Shown: positions 19,763 to 28,061 of the stretch, in pieces
Layout: each line of letters begins with the position of its first letter
Position numbering within the stretch: position 1 is the stretch's first letter
Source of the DNA: Planctomycetota bacterium
Lineage (GTDB): Bacteria; Planctomycetota; UBA1135; GCA-002748355
Direction of reading: 5' to 3'
Assembly: GCA_020638795.1 (NCBI GenBank)
Contig: JACKHW010000010.1
Span: 85,939 to 149,938 of the forward strand
Length of the DNA: 64,000 nucleotides
Notes under the pieces: generated by a model
Told to the model about the DNA's origin: nothing
The model's database searches: none
Seen by the model: the letters and a program-made list of their open reading frames with translations, nothing else
Program-made: the position numbers and the translations under genes

Positions 19763-21687
19763 CGTCCGTCGAATCGCAAGTCGGTCGCGACACTGCCTTC
19801 TGCCGGAGCCAGGCGCACGCGCTTGCGCTTGTCGCCGACTTCGATCGACACTGTCAGCTCCTGTGCCGGCCAGCGAATCCAGCGCAGATCGAACTGCCCG
19901 TCCGAGTCCGTCACGGTGTCGAGCAACGTCATGTTCCAGGCACGCGGTAGCTCTCCGATCAGCTCCGCGAGTGCGACGTCCATCGGTCCGCTGTCGAGGA
20001 CGAGGCGGATCCTCGCACCTGGGACCGGTTCGTCTTCGCGATCGCGCACCGTGCCGCGACACGTCTCGTAGGCTTCGAGTTGCAGACTTGCATCGTCGAA
20101 TCGGAACGCATCCGAGCAGCGCAGCGCTCGAAAGCCGTCTTTGCTCGCGGCGGCGATCGCTCCGTCCGTCACTTGGACACGCGCACGACCTCGTCGGTCC
20201 GTTCGATAACGAGCGCGAAAGAGCGATCCTTCGTACCATTGCGTGGGGGCGCGAACGACTTCGACACGCGCATGCGCCGCAGGCGACCGATCGGGATCCA
20301 GCACCGAGATCGTGCGCATCGAACCGAGGCGCGGCGCATCGACGAGATCCTTCTTGGTGGAGAGCGCCTGGCCGTCGACGTCGAGCGCGATGCGAAGCAG
20401 CGTCGCCGTGTCGACTTCACTGCGTTCGAGGACCACGATGTTGGTGACGGACGTCCGATCGCCGAGTCCGTCGAGGCGGACGACGCCGGCGTCGTCGGTG
20501 CGTAGCAAGAGCAAGCGACTCGAAACTTCGCGCTGACGGGATCGAGCGATCATGTGGCTCAGGAGCGCGAGAACGGGAACGTTCTTTTCCGGCTCGCGAT
20601 CGAATCCGAGAACACGAAGCCGCGCTGCGATGCCCCGGTCGAGGCGGATCTCGAAGTCGTCAGCCCGTGCCCCCTCGGTGATCCAGTTCGCGACTTCGAT
20701 GCGTCGAGGAGCGAGCTGGTGCCCGGGTGCGACGACCTGGACATCCAGGGTCCGGGATTGCTCGGGGCGACCGGCTTCGTCCACGGGATTCGGCACGAGC
20801 AGCTCCGTGCGCCCGCCGCTGTCCGTCGTCCCTTGCAAGCTCGTGAACCCATGCTCGCTCTCGACGAACTCGATCGTCGCGTTCTCGATCGGGCCATCCG
20901 GTCCGAGGACACGAATCGACAGGTGCGCCGGCTTGCCGATGAACCCGTGTTCGATCGTCGGATCGAGTAGCGAGGCCGCGGCGGGTTTCACGAGACCGGG
21001 TGCGAGATCTCCGGGCGCCAAGCGCTCGAACTCTGCACGGAGTGCCTTGCAGCCTCGTCGTCGTGGCTCTGCGAGAAGATCGAAGGATCGAACGAGGATC
21101 GGCGTCGTCCCGCACCAACAGTAGATGCGCGCGCGATCTCCCGCGACGACCGGTAGTCGGATCGAGGAACTCTCCTCGGGTGTCGATTCGGTCGTTGAGC
21201 CGATCGTCACCGGGATTCGGTTTCCGGCTTCGTCCACGAGAACAGCCGCGAGCGCACCGACATCCCGCCACGCGTCCAAACCGTGGAGGTGAAGCGTCAC
21301 GCGTAGCGCTGGCTCGTGGCTCTCGACGAAGACCGGTGTCGAGCCGGCGACGAGATCTCGCACGAGACGGCTCCGACGCACGATGCCGTCCGAGTTCTCT
21401 TCGAAGGCGAATGCGGTGTAGCTACGGCCGCGCAGCAAAGAGGCCGCGAAGCGACCCTCCGCATCCGTTGTTGCCGTCTGCACGTCGCGAACGCCCGCCT
21501 CGGGAATGTCGAACTCCGGCTCGCTGCGCAACACGATCGTCGCGCCTTGCCATGCAGTGCTGGCGAGCGTGCGGGCTTCGCCTCGAATCCGCACGCGGGG
21601 GCTGCCTTGGTCCTGGCTCGACCCGTCGCTGGCCGTGAAGGGGAACGCGAGCGACGCGAGCATGAAGAACGGGATTCGAAGGAGCAT
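19759..21687 (-). CDS. Large secreted protein with regulatory-like beta-sandwich domains
   Basis: 642 residues. The ATG at 21687 gives a signal peptide (MLLRIPFFMLASLAFPFTAS). The mature protein is a series of beta-sandwich modules of the carboxypeptidase-regulatory/Cna-B type, seen as repeated G.V.D...PVPGA.I.L-like segments, for example TTDAEGRFAASLLRGRSYTA near residue 75 and GTVRDREDEPVPGARIRLV near residue 570. It is probably a cell-surface or periplasmic structural protein. Its TGA is shared with the GTG start of the MFS gene. A strong minus-strand terminator lies just upstream, separating it from ycaQ. Confidence 0.7.
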   Translation of the reverse strand: MLLRIPFFMLASLAFPFTASDGSSQDQGSPRVRIRGEARTLASTAWQGATIVLRSEPEFDIPEAGVRDVQTATTDAEGRFAASLLRGRSYTAFAFEENSDGIVRRSRLVRDLVAGSTPVFVESHEPALRVTLHLHGLDAWRDVGALAAVLVDEAGNRIPVTIGSTTESTPEESSSIRLPVVAGDRARIYCWCGTTPILVRSFDLLAEPRRRGCKALRAEFERLAPGDLAPGLVKPAAASLLDPTIEHGFIGKPAHLSIRVLGPDGPIENATIEFVESEHGFTSLQGTTDSGGRTELLVPNPVDEAGRPEQSRTLDVQVVAPGHQLAPRRIEVANWITEGARADDFEIRLDRGIAARLRVLGFDREPEKNVPVLALLSHMIARSRQREVSSRLLLLRTDDAGVVRLDGLGDRTSVTNIVVLERSEVDTATLLRIALDVDGQALSTKKDLVDAPRLGSMRTISVLDPDRSPAAHARVEVVRAPTQWYEGSLFRARYRTDRRGRARVQVTDGAIAAASKDGFRALRCSDAFRFDDASLQLEAYETCRGTVRDREDEPVPGARIRLVLDSGPMDVALAELIGELPRAWNMTLLDTVTDSDGQFDLRWIRWPAQELTVSIEVGDKRKRVRLAPAEGSVATDLRFDGR

Positions 21688-21784
21688 CGTTGCGGTTTGC
21701 GTCGCAGGCGGCCACGAACAGGGCTGCCTGATCCTCGACAATCGCGTCGCAGGTTGCAAGGCGCGCAGTCCCGTGGAATCGGCC

Positions 21785-21825
21785 AAAAAAAAAAGCGGGT
21801 GACGCCGCCGAGGCTGCGTCACCCG
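21785..21825 (-). terminator. Rho-independent terminator (minus strand) downstream of ycaQ
   Basis: A perfect 10-bp inverted repeat CGGGTGACGC (21796-21805) / GCGTCACCCG (21816-21825) has a 10-base loop and is followed, reading the minus strand, by a run of ten T (plus-strand A at 21785-21794). It lies about 145 bp past the ycaQ stop and would end transcription of the ycaQ/TerB-protease unit before the secreted-protein operon. Confidence 0.9.
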
Positions 21826-21970
21826 TCTCCTCTCTCGAATCCTGCGCTTTCTCGATCAGTCGGCGCAAGATCGCGCTCGCCATGCACGGCGGGCACGACG
21901 TGAGGAGGATAGAAGACGCAAAGCGCGCGAGTAACGGCATCGTTCGCGCCGGTCGGAGTTGCTTAGGAAG

Positions 21971-23176
21971 TCACGCGCCGCGCTTCGCGATCGCGCGCAG
22001 GCTTCTCGCAAGGTTCCCTTTGGATCCGACGCGCAACTCGCTCGCACCGACGAACTGCGCGAGCCGGCGGAGTTCCTCATGCGCCCTCGTCGCGACGAGG
22101 TCGTGGTCCACACCCGCCTCGGCGTACGAACCCTTCACATGGAGGACACGATCGCGCCGACTGCTCAGCAAGTCGAAGCGCGCGACGAGTCGGTCACCGA
22201 CCAAGAACGGATAGACGTAGTAACCGTATTGGCGCTTGGGTGCCGGCACGTAGATCTCGATGCGGTAGCAGAAATCGAACAAGCGCTCGGTGCGCGTGCG
22301 ATTCCAAACCATCGGGTCGAAGGGGGACAGCAAGGCCGCCGCATCGACGCGTCGCGGCAATCGCGCTTCCGGATGACGGAACGCGGGCTTGCGGTGGCCT
22401 TCGATCGTCGTCGCGATCAGGCGACCGTCCTCGACCAATCCATCGAGCAGCTTCTTGGCGTCGACCTTGGGGAGCCGGAAGTAGTCGACGAGGTCCTCGG
22501 CGAACCCGACGCCGAGGGCACGCGCGGCGCGCACGAGCAGCTCCTCGAGTGCTTCGGTTTCGTGCGGCGTCGCGCGCGTTCGGACGTGCTCTGGGATCAC
22601 GCGCTCGTAGAGGTCGTAGGTGCGACCGAAGGTCGAATCGCGTCGAACAGCGAGCGCGCCGACGCGGTACAGCCAATCGAGAGCGAGCGTGCCCATCGAC
22701 CTCGAATCCCACCACGAACCCTTGCGACGACGGGGTTCGGAAAGTTCGCCGGATCGTAGGGGGCCGCGCGCCTCGACCTCACTCAGCACGCTCCGGATGT
22801 AGGAGTCTTCGCGCTTCGCGAACGAGACGAGACCCTGCCATGTCGCGCCTCTCTGGCAGCGGGCCTTGTGCCAACGCAGAAGGGGCTCGGAGTCCACGGG
22901 AAGGAGCGAGGCTTCGTGCGACCAGGCCTCGAACCAACTGCCATCGCGGTATGCGAGTTGGTCGAGTTTCTCCATGTCGTAGGTACCCAGTCGCGAGAAG
23001 TGCGGCATGTAGTGACTGCGCACGACGGCCGAGACCGAATCGAGCTGGAGCAGCTCGAGCTTTTCCATCGCCCTGCGCAGGTGTCGTCCATCGATACGAA
23101 TCGAACGCTTCGGCTTGTCGAGTCCCTGCGCCGCGATCGCGAGTCGTCGCGCCTCTGCGATGGAGAGTTCCGTCAC
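21971..23176 (-). CDS. ycaQ: YcaQ/AlkX-family winged-helix DNA glycosylase
   Basis: 401 residues of the HTH_42/YcaQ family. E. coli YcaQ and its relatives are DNA glycosylases that unhook interstrand crosslinks and excise bulky alkyl adducts. Family features visible here are LQLDSVSAVVRSHYMPHFSRLG, WFEAWSHEASLLPV and the late segment FDPMVWNRTRTERLFDF-YRIEIYVP followed by YGYYVYPFLVGDRLVARFD. The start is the GTG at 23176, 14 bp after the stop of the protease gene; no ATG lies in the right place. It is probably co-transcribed with the upstream TerB-protease gene. Confidence 0.88.
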   Translation of the reverse strand: MTELSIAEARRLAIAAQGLDKPKRSIRIDGRHLRRAMEKLELLQLDSVSAVVRSHYMPHFSRLGTYDMEKLDQLAYRDGSWFEAWSHEASLLPVDSEPLLRWHKARCQRGATWQGLVSFAKREDSYIRSVLSEVEARGPLRSGELSEPRRRKGSWWDSRSMGTLALDWLYRVGALAVRRDSTFGRTYDLYERVIPEHVRTRATPHETEALEELLVRAARALGVGFAEDLVDYFRLPKVDAKKLLDGLVEDGRLIATTIEGHRKPAFRHPEARLPRRVDAAALLSPFDPMVWNRTRTERLFDFCYRIEIYVPAPKRQYGYYVYPFLVGDRLVARFDLLSSRRDRVLHVKGSYAEAGVDHDLVATRAHEELRRLAQFVGASELRVGSKGNLARSLRAIAKRGA

Positions 23177-23190
23177 AACGACCCTCGGGA

Positions 23191-24432
23191 TCAACGTGCC
23201 TGCCCGAGCAGCGCGTGCGCGTGTTCGACGCGTAGACACCCGGCGAGCGTTGCGCTTCCGAACGTGCGGGTCGCGATCCCGATCACGTGACCCGCGTGAT
23301 CGAAGAGCGGCCCGCCGCTGTTGCCCGGAACGATCGGCGCGGTGACGTAGATCGTGGCTTCGTTCTTGCGCACGCGTCCGACGGTCGGCGTCGACGCTGC
23401 GAAGTTGGATTCGAGCAGGTGCAGGCCACGCGGATAGCCGAGGACCATGACGGGGTCGAGTCGACGTACGGATGCGCTCTCGGCCGCGAGCGGCGCGATG
23501 ACGACCGGGCCGCGGACGGTACAGCGAAGTAGCGCGAGGTCGCCGTTGTCGTTGGCGTGGCAGAAGAGCCCTTCTTTGCGAAGGTGCGAGGCACGCTCGG
23601 ACATCGGGAGCACGGCATCCGGCGCAGTGCCGACGACCTGCAGTGTGCGGCTGTTGGTGCTGAACGCCGTCTCGTCGATCGGGCGACGTCGATCGTCGAG
23701 CACGCGTTGTCCTTCTTGCCACGCGAGCGTTTCGACCGACGCTTCGTCGATGCGGTACCCTTCGGCCAACAAGTCCTGCGCGGACCCCGAGAAGAGCCAC
23801 GGCCGCACGACGTGCTTGTTGGTGATCGCGAGCCCGTCCGTGGAGACGAAGAACGCGGTACCCGTCGCGGACTGGAATCTCGCCGGTTCGTGATCGTGCA
23901 CGAGTCGAAACCGTGTGTGCACGAGTAGGAGCGACGGCCGCAGGCGGTCGTCGAGTTCTTTGAAGCCCGTCATCTCGTCGGGCTTGTTCGCGAGAACGAT
24001 CCACGTGATCGTCAGGGCAGCGAGCAGACCGAGTGCCGTAGCGCAGAGCCAACGCCTTTCGATGCGCGCATGTCGGTCGGCATGAGTTTCGGCCTGTTCG
24101 AGCACGTGCGCGAGTCGTGTGCGCGGAATACCGAACTCATCTGTCAAGCGCTCGAAGTAGCGGCGCTCGGCCTCCTGAAGTACTCCGTCCGAATACGCGA
24201 CGCGCGCGAGCATCACGAGCAGGTCCAACTGGCGTTGGGGATCCTCGGGAAACTCACGCGCGCGGCGGCGACTGAGTTTGTAGTAGCGCCGCGCCTTGTG
24301 CGACGGGATGCCGAGGTGGCGTGCGAATCGCTCGAGTGTCGAGCGTTCGCCGTCCAACATCATCCCGTCCGCATGCGCCAACCGCGCGAGTTCTTGGAAG
24401 GCGAAGTGCGCGGATTCCGAGGGCTCACCCAT
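23191..24432 (-). CDS. TerB-like / transmembrane / trypsin-like serine protease fusion
   Basis: 413 residues in three parts. Residues 1-125 are a double TerB/DnaJ-type helical unit (LARLAHADGMMLDGERSTLE and LARVAYSDGVLQEAERRYFE). Residues 127-150 form one transmembrane helix (WLCATALGLLAALTITWIVLA). Residues 165-413 are a trypsin/HtrA-like protease with His in ITNKHVV, Asp in NGDLALL and Ser in PGNSGGPL, so the triad looks intact. No PDZ domain is visible. The layout places TerB in the cytoplasm and the protease outside, suggesting signal coupling across the membrane. It is an unusual pairing. Confidence 0.82.
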   Translation of the reverse strand: MGEPSESAHFAFQELARLAHADGMMLDGERSTLERFARHLGIPSHKARRYYKLSRRRAREFPEDPQRQLDLLVMLARVAYSDGVLQEAERRYFERLTDEFGIPRTRLAHVLEQAETHADRHARIERRWLCATALGLLAALTITWIVLANKPDEMTGFKELDDRLRPSLLLVHTRFRLVHDHEPARFQSATGTAFFVSTDGLAITNKHVVRPWLFSGSAQDLLAEGYRIDEASVETLAWQEGQRVLDDRRRPIDETAFSTNSRTLQVVGTAPDAVLPMSERASHLRKEGLFCHANDNGDLALLRCTVRGPVVIAPLAAESASVRRLDPVMVLGYPRGLHLLESNFAASTPTVGRVRKNEATIYVTAPIVPGNSGGPLFDHAGHVIGIATRTFGSATLAGCLRVEHAHALLGQAR

Positions 24433-24561
24433 GACGCGTCATGGTAAGCCTCAGCAGGGTGTTGAAAAACTCAGGCATGCACCGAGCACGCACCTTCACC
24501 GCCCCGGCAGCTTCCGAAACCCTCGGCGAATCGCCGACGACTCACGTCGAAAGACGGTCGC

Positions 24562-25629
24562 TCACTGGAAGCGCGTGATGATGCCGCCGCACCACGGACC
24601 GCTCGTGATGTCGCTTCCGGTCGGAGAGTTCTTGTAGACGTAGTTGCGGATCACGGTCACCGGCGTCGGGTCGGTCGGTACCGTCCACTTCTTGCCGTAG
24701 GAGAACACGAACGGCAGCGGCGACATGCCGAGGTCGACGGCCCAGGTTTGTCCGTAGAGGCTCGCGCCGATGGCCGACGCGACGTACGGGATCTTGAGGT
24801 CCGTCGCCGGGAGGCTGCCGGTTGCACTCGAGACGCCGAGGGGCACCGAGATCGTCGGCAGCGCGTGGATCGCCGTGCAGAGACCCGGGATCGTCAAGTT
24901 CGGATCCGAGAAGTCGAGCCAGAGGAAGGTCGGCGAGGTCGCGGGCATGTAGCTGATGCTCGACCAGTAGATGCCGAAGCGCGAGCCGTAGTTGCGGAAC
25001 GAGGGCGACCACGAGATGGCCGACGTCTGGCCCGTGGCCGTGCAGCTCGTGCCGATCGTCGTGCCGCTGCCCGAGCTGTAGGCACTCGAGCCGCCGTTGT
25101 AGTCGAAGTCGAACGCGTAGTCCTGAAGCACCGTGTTGCTCGTGTACTTGACTTCCCACATGAGGGATGTCGTCCCGTCGTACACGAAGGGTGCATCGAA
25201 CTTGACGACCGTCGTCCAAGGTGCGGGCGAGGTCGTTTGGGCCGTGATGTCGACGGCGTTGATCGTCGTCGGCTTGACGACTTGCGTGTACGTGCCGGTG
25301 ATGACGTTCTTCGAGAGATCGAGGTGGTCGAGGTTGCCCCAGTCGGCCCTCGCCATGTTCATCTCCCAGCCCGTCATCGTACGTGCGATCCAAAGTGCGT
25401 TGGTCGCAGCGGTACCGTCACGACGCCACGCTGCCTCGTTGAGCACTTTCGCGCCGCCACCGACGTGCGTGTTGTCGATGGCTTGCCAGTGCATCGTTGC
25501 CTTGGCGAACAAAATGTAGTTGTGATTGGTGCTGCCCTCGGTGGTGAGGAAGCCCTTCGGTGAGGTGATCTGCGCGCTAGCGCAGGCGGCGGTCAAAGCA
25601 GCCGCGAGAACGATTCGTGCGTTCATCAT
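24562..25629 (-). CDS. Secreted protein of unknown function
   Basis: 355 residues starting MMNARIVLAAALTAACASAQ, a clear signal peptide. The mature part is Ser/Thr/Gly-rich with many aromatic beta strands (FDFDYNGGSSAYSSGSGTT). It shares style and likely fold with the secreted protein at 38579: both describe a signal peptide, a 'WAxxFxQPFVxxG' type stretch and a C-terminal LPFVFSYG/FVYATG element before the end. I cannot name a function. It is transcribed divergently from the BrxD-like operon. Confidence 0.7.
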   Translation of the reverse strand: MMNARIVLAAALTAACASAQITSPKGFLTTEGSTNHNYILFAKATMHWQAIDNTHVGGGAKVLNEAAWRRDGTAATNALWIARTMTGWEMNMARADWGNLDHLDLSKNVITGTYTQVVKPTTINAVDITAQTTSPAPWTTVVKFDAPFVYDGTTSLMWEVKYTSNTVLQDYAFDFDYNGGSSAYSSGSGTTIGTSCTATGQTSAISWSPSFRNYGSRFGIYWSSISYMPATSPTFLWLDFSDPNLTIPGLCTAIHALPTISVPLGVSSATGSLPATDLKIPYVASAIGASLYGQTWAVDLGMSPLPFVFSYGKKWTVPTDPTPVTVIRNYVYKNSPTGSDITSGPWCGGIITRFQ

Positions 25630-25857
25630 TGTTCCTGAAAAATGTGGGGAAGAAGTCGATCGAGCGTACTGCATTACGATCCGTGCACGAGGGGGGAGGC
25701 AGGATTCCTGCGGCGCGCGCGCAGCAGATCGAGTTGGTATCGAACTGCAGCCCCCTCCATACTCGCTCCGGTACATCACCGCGGCGAACGAGCGGCGAAG
25801 CGCCGCGTGTCTCCAGAGCTGAAGTCGAGCTATCCAGATCGTGAAGGGGATCCAACG
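25630..25857. promoter_or_regulatory. Divergent promoter region of the BrxD-like operon
   Basis: 228 bp between the divergent starts of the secreted protein and the three-gene ATPase operon. It must hold both promoters. A GAAGGGGA ribosome-binding sequence precedes the operon ATG, and an AGGAAC precedes the minus-strand ATG. I see no convincing -35/-10 pair. Confidence 0.4.
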
Positions 25858-26679
25858 ATGACCGAAGCGCTCCAACGCAGGGCGCACGAACTCGCGACTG
25901 CGCTGCGCGACTACGCCAAAGAACTCGACAAGCGGCGCAAGGCGCTCGAAGCCTTGTCGGACCCTGCGGTCTGGAACGAACGCGGTACGCGCGAGCGTGC
26001 TTATAAAGCCCTCGCGAGCGACACGATGCCGCCCGCGCTCGAAGCGTTCGTCGACGAGCTCGGGCAGGGGATCCGCGACTTCGTTCACGAGCGGCGCCAG
26101 ACGTTCGTCGATCGGTTCTTCGATGTGGCCAAGGAGCGATCGCTCACGTTGACCGAGATGGGACAACAACCGCCGGTCTTCGATGCCGGAGGCGTCCAGG
26201 TCGAAATCGATTTCGACAAAGAAGAGGCGCATCTCTCATACGGACGCGAGCCGCTCTGCAAGACCGCTCTCGAGCCGGTGCACATCCTGGATGCGCGCAA
26301 GCAGGAGACCGAGCGACTCGAGGCTTCGTGGCCGGGTGCGGATGTGATGTTCGACGCGTTTGCCTCGGCGTATCGGGCTCGCCTCGGGCGCGAGAACAAG
26401 CCCGCGGGGGAGCGCGTCTTCCTCGTCGATCTCCTCCCCGAGCTGCAGCTCGAAGCGTCCTTGCGTGGCTTGCGCGGAGTCATCGAGGACAAGGCCGCGC
26501 TCGCGTATTGTCTCGATCGGCTCGCACGCGAAGGCGCCCTCGAACGCGAAGGACAGCGTATCGAGCTGGGGACCGCGACCGGCGGTTCGACCAAGGACAA
26601 GAAGCGCGTCGTCTTCTTGCGCCATGGCCTCGGCGGTGGGCAGTACTACCTGACAGCACGTGTCGGAGGTGTGCGATGA
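25858..26679 (+). CDS. First gene of the BrxD-like operon, unknown function
   Basis: 273 residues. The first half is charged and helical, with coiled-coil character (LATALRDYAKELDKRRKALE). The middle is a beta segment (VFDAGGVQVEIDFDKEEAHL). The C-terminal part looks like a winged helix: a short helical pair then ALAYCLDRLAREGALEREGQ, followed by a beta wing with RVVFLRHGLGGGQYYLT. I do not recognise a family. It overlaps the first ATPase gene by 4 bp (ATGA), so it is coupled to it. It could be a scaffold or DNA-recognition subunit for the ATPases. Confidence 0.7.
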   Translation: MTEALQRRAHELATALRDYAKELDKRRKALEALSDPAVWNERGTRERAYKALASDTMPPALEAFVDELGQGIRDFVHERRQTFVDRFFDVAKERSLTLTEMGQQPPVFDAGGVQVEIDFDKEEAHLSYGREPLCKTALEPVHILDARKQETERLEASWPGADVMFDAFASAYRARLGRENKPAGERVFLVDLLPELQLEASLRGLRGVIEDKAALAYCLDRLAREGALEREGQRIELGTATGGSTKDKKRVVFLRHGLGGGQYYLTARVGGVR

Positions 26680-28061
26680 CGAGCCTCACCAGGCCTGCGG
26701 CGATGCGCATCCTCGAGAGCCTCGGAGCCTCGGGCAAGCCACCTGATCGCGGACTGTCCGTCTTCAATGTCGGCAACGAGACCTACCTGCGCATCCTGCG
26801 TCGGGAGTATCTCGAGGGCCTGCTGCCGGCGGGTGGGGCATCGTTCCGACTTGTCCAAGGCGGCTTCGGTGCTGGCAAGACGCACTTCTTGTACGTCGTG
26901 AGGGAACTCGCGTGGTCACTCGGCTACGCGGTTGCCGATGTCGTGCTCTCCGCAAAGGAGTGTCCGTTCGACAAATCACTCATGGTCTATCGAGCCGTCG
27001 CGCAAAAGGTGGCGACACCGCCTGCCGACGAGATGGACCTCCCGCGCGAAGGGCTCCCGTTCGTGCTCGAGGACTTGCTCGACAAGAAGCGCAAGAAGCT
27101 CGGTGACGAAGCGACACGAGTCTGGATCAAGGAAGAGGTACGTCGCATTCCATGCGACAACGCGGCCTTCCGCGAAGCGGTGACCGGCTACTTGATGTCG
27201 CTGCTCGACGACGACGAGGACAAGCGCCAGGTGCTCGCTGCCTGGCTACTCGGCCAGGAGGTCCCACCCTCGAAGCATCGCGAGTTCGGCGTCTACGAGA
27301 CGGTTTCAGAGAGCAACGCGTTCCCGCTGTTGCGGTCGATGACGCAGGTCTTCCCGCGGCTCGGACTCGAGGGAACGGTCATCCTCTTCGACGAAGGCGA
27401 TCGCGTGATGAGCCTCACGGCGAGTCGATCGCAACGCCTCATGGACAACCTGCGTCAGCTCGTCGATCTGTGCGGGCAGGCGCGCTTCCCGGCAGTTCTC
27501 GTGCTGTACGCGGTGCCGCCCGAGTTCTTGCGGAACGTCGTGCCCGACTATCCCGCATTGCATCAGCGACTGACCCCGGTCGCGCCGTTCAGCGAACGCA
27601 GCCCGCAGTCGCCGGTCATCGACCTCGAATCACTCGATCTACCGCCACGCGACTTGCTGACGGAGATCGGGATGAAAGTGCTCGAGGTCTTCGAGATCGC
27701 GCGTGGCCTGAAGCTCGATCACGTGGTGCAGCGCGACAACGCAGCGATGTTGGCCGGTGTCATCACGCGACACCATTACGAGGTCAGCCATCGGCGCGTG
27801 TTCGTGAAGAGCTGGGTCGACTTGTTGTACGGACAGGTCGTCGACGGGGAGCATGCAGTCGGAACCGCGACGATCGAGCGACTGGCGGGATCGACGGCGT
27901 CGGCGTTGGTCGCACCCGAGCCAGTCGCGTTCGAGGATCTCGGCGAAGGCGGGTTCTTCGAGAGCGAGCGCGCAGATCCGGAGAACGACGACGACATCGA
28001 CGAGTCGGATTTCGACGATGACGACGACTTGCCCGCGGGCATGCACGAAGGCGACCTGTGA
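26676..28061 (+). CDS. BrxD-like (DUF2791-type) P-loop ATPase, copy 1
   Basis: 461 residues. It has Walker A GGFGAGKTHFLY near residue 62, Walker B VILFDEGDRV near residue 240 and a conserved YAVPPEFL near residue 277, the layout of DUF2791/BrxD-family STAND-like ATPases. BrxD is an accessory ATPase of BREX type 2 phage-defence loci. The C-terminal 35 residues are strongly acidic (ENDDDIDESDFDDDDD). The gene overlaps its upstream neighbour by ATGA and its downstream neighbour by GTGA. A second, divergent copy of the family follows, so the two probably form a hetero-oligomer. Confidence 0.82.
   Translation: MTSLTRPAAMRILESLGASGKPPDRGLSVFNVGNETYLRILRREYLEGLLPAGGASFRLVQGGFGAGKTHFLYVVRELAWSLGYAVADVVLSAKECPFDKSLMVYRAVAQKVATPPADEMDLPREGLPFVLEDLLDKKRKKLGDEATRVWIKEEVRRIPCDNAAFREAVTGYLMSLLDDDEDKRQVLAAWLLGQEVPPSKHREFGVYETVSESNAFPLLRSMTQVFPRLGLEGTVILFDEGDRVMSLTASRSQRLMDNLRQLVDLCGQARFPAVLVLYAVPPEFLRNVVPDYPALHQRLTPVAPFSERSPQSPVIDLESLDLPPRDLLTEIGMKVLEVFEIARGLKLDHVVQRDNAAMLAGVITRHHYEVSHRRVFVKSWVDLLYGQVVDGEHAVGTATIERLAGSTASALVAPEPVAFEDLGEGGFFESERADPENDDDIDESDFDDDDDLPAGMHEGDL

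Noticed and set aside
24455..24480. GGGTGTTGAAAAACTC-like sequence resembling an IS end
   Set aside because: No partner inverted repeat or transposase nearby, and only a loose likeness to the MITE ends.
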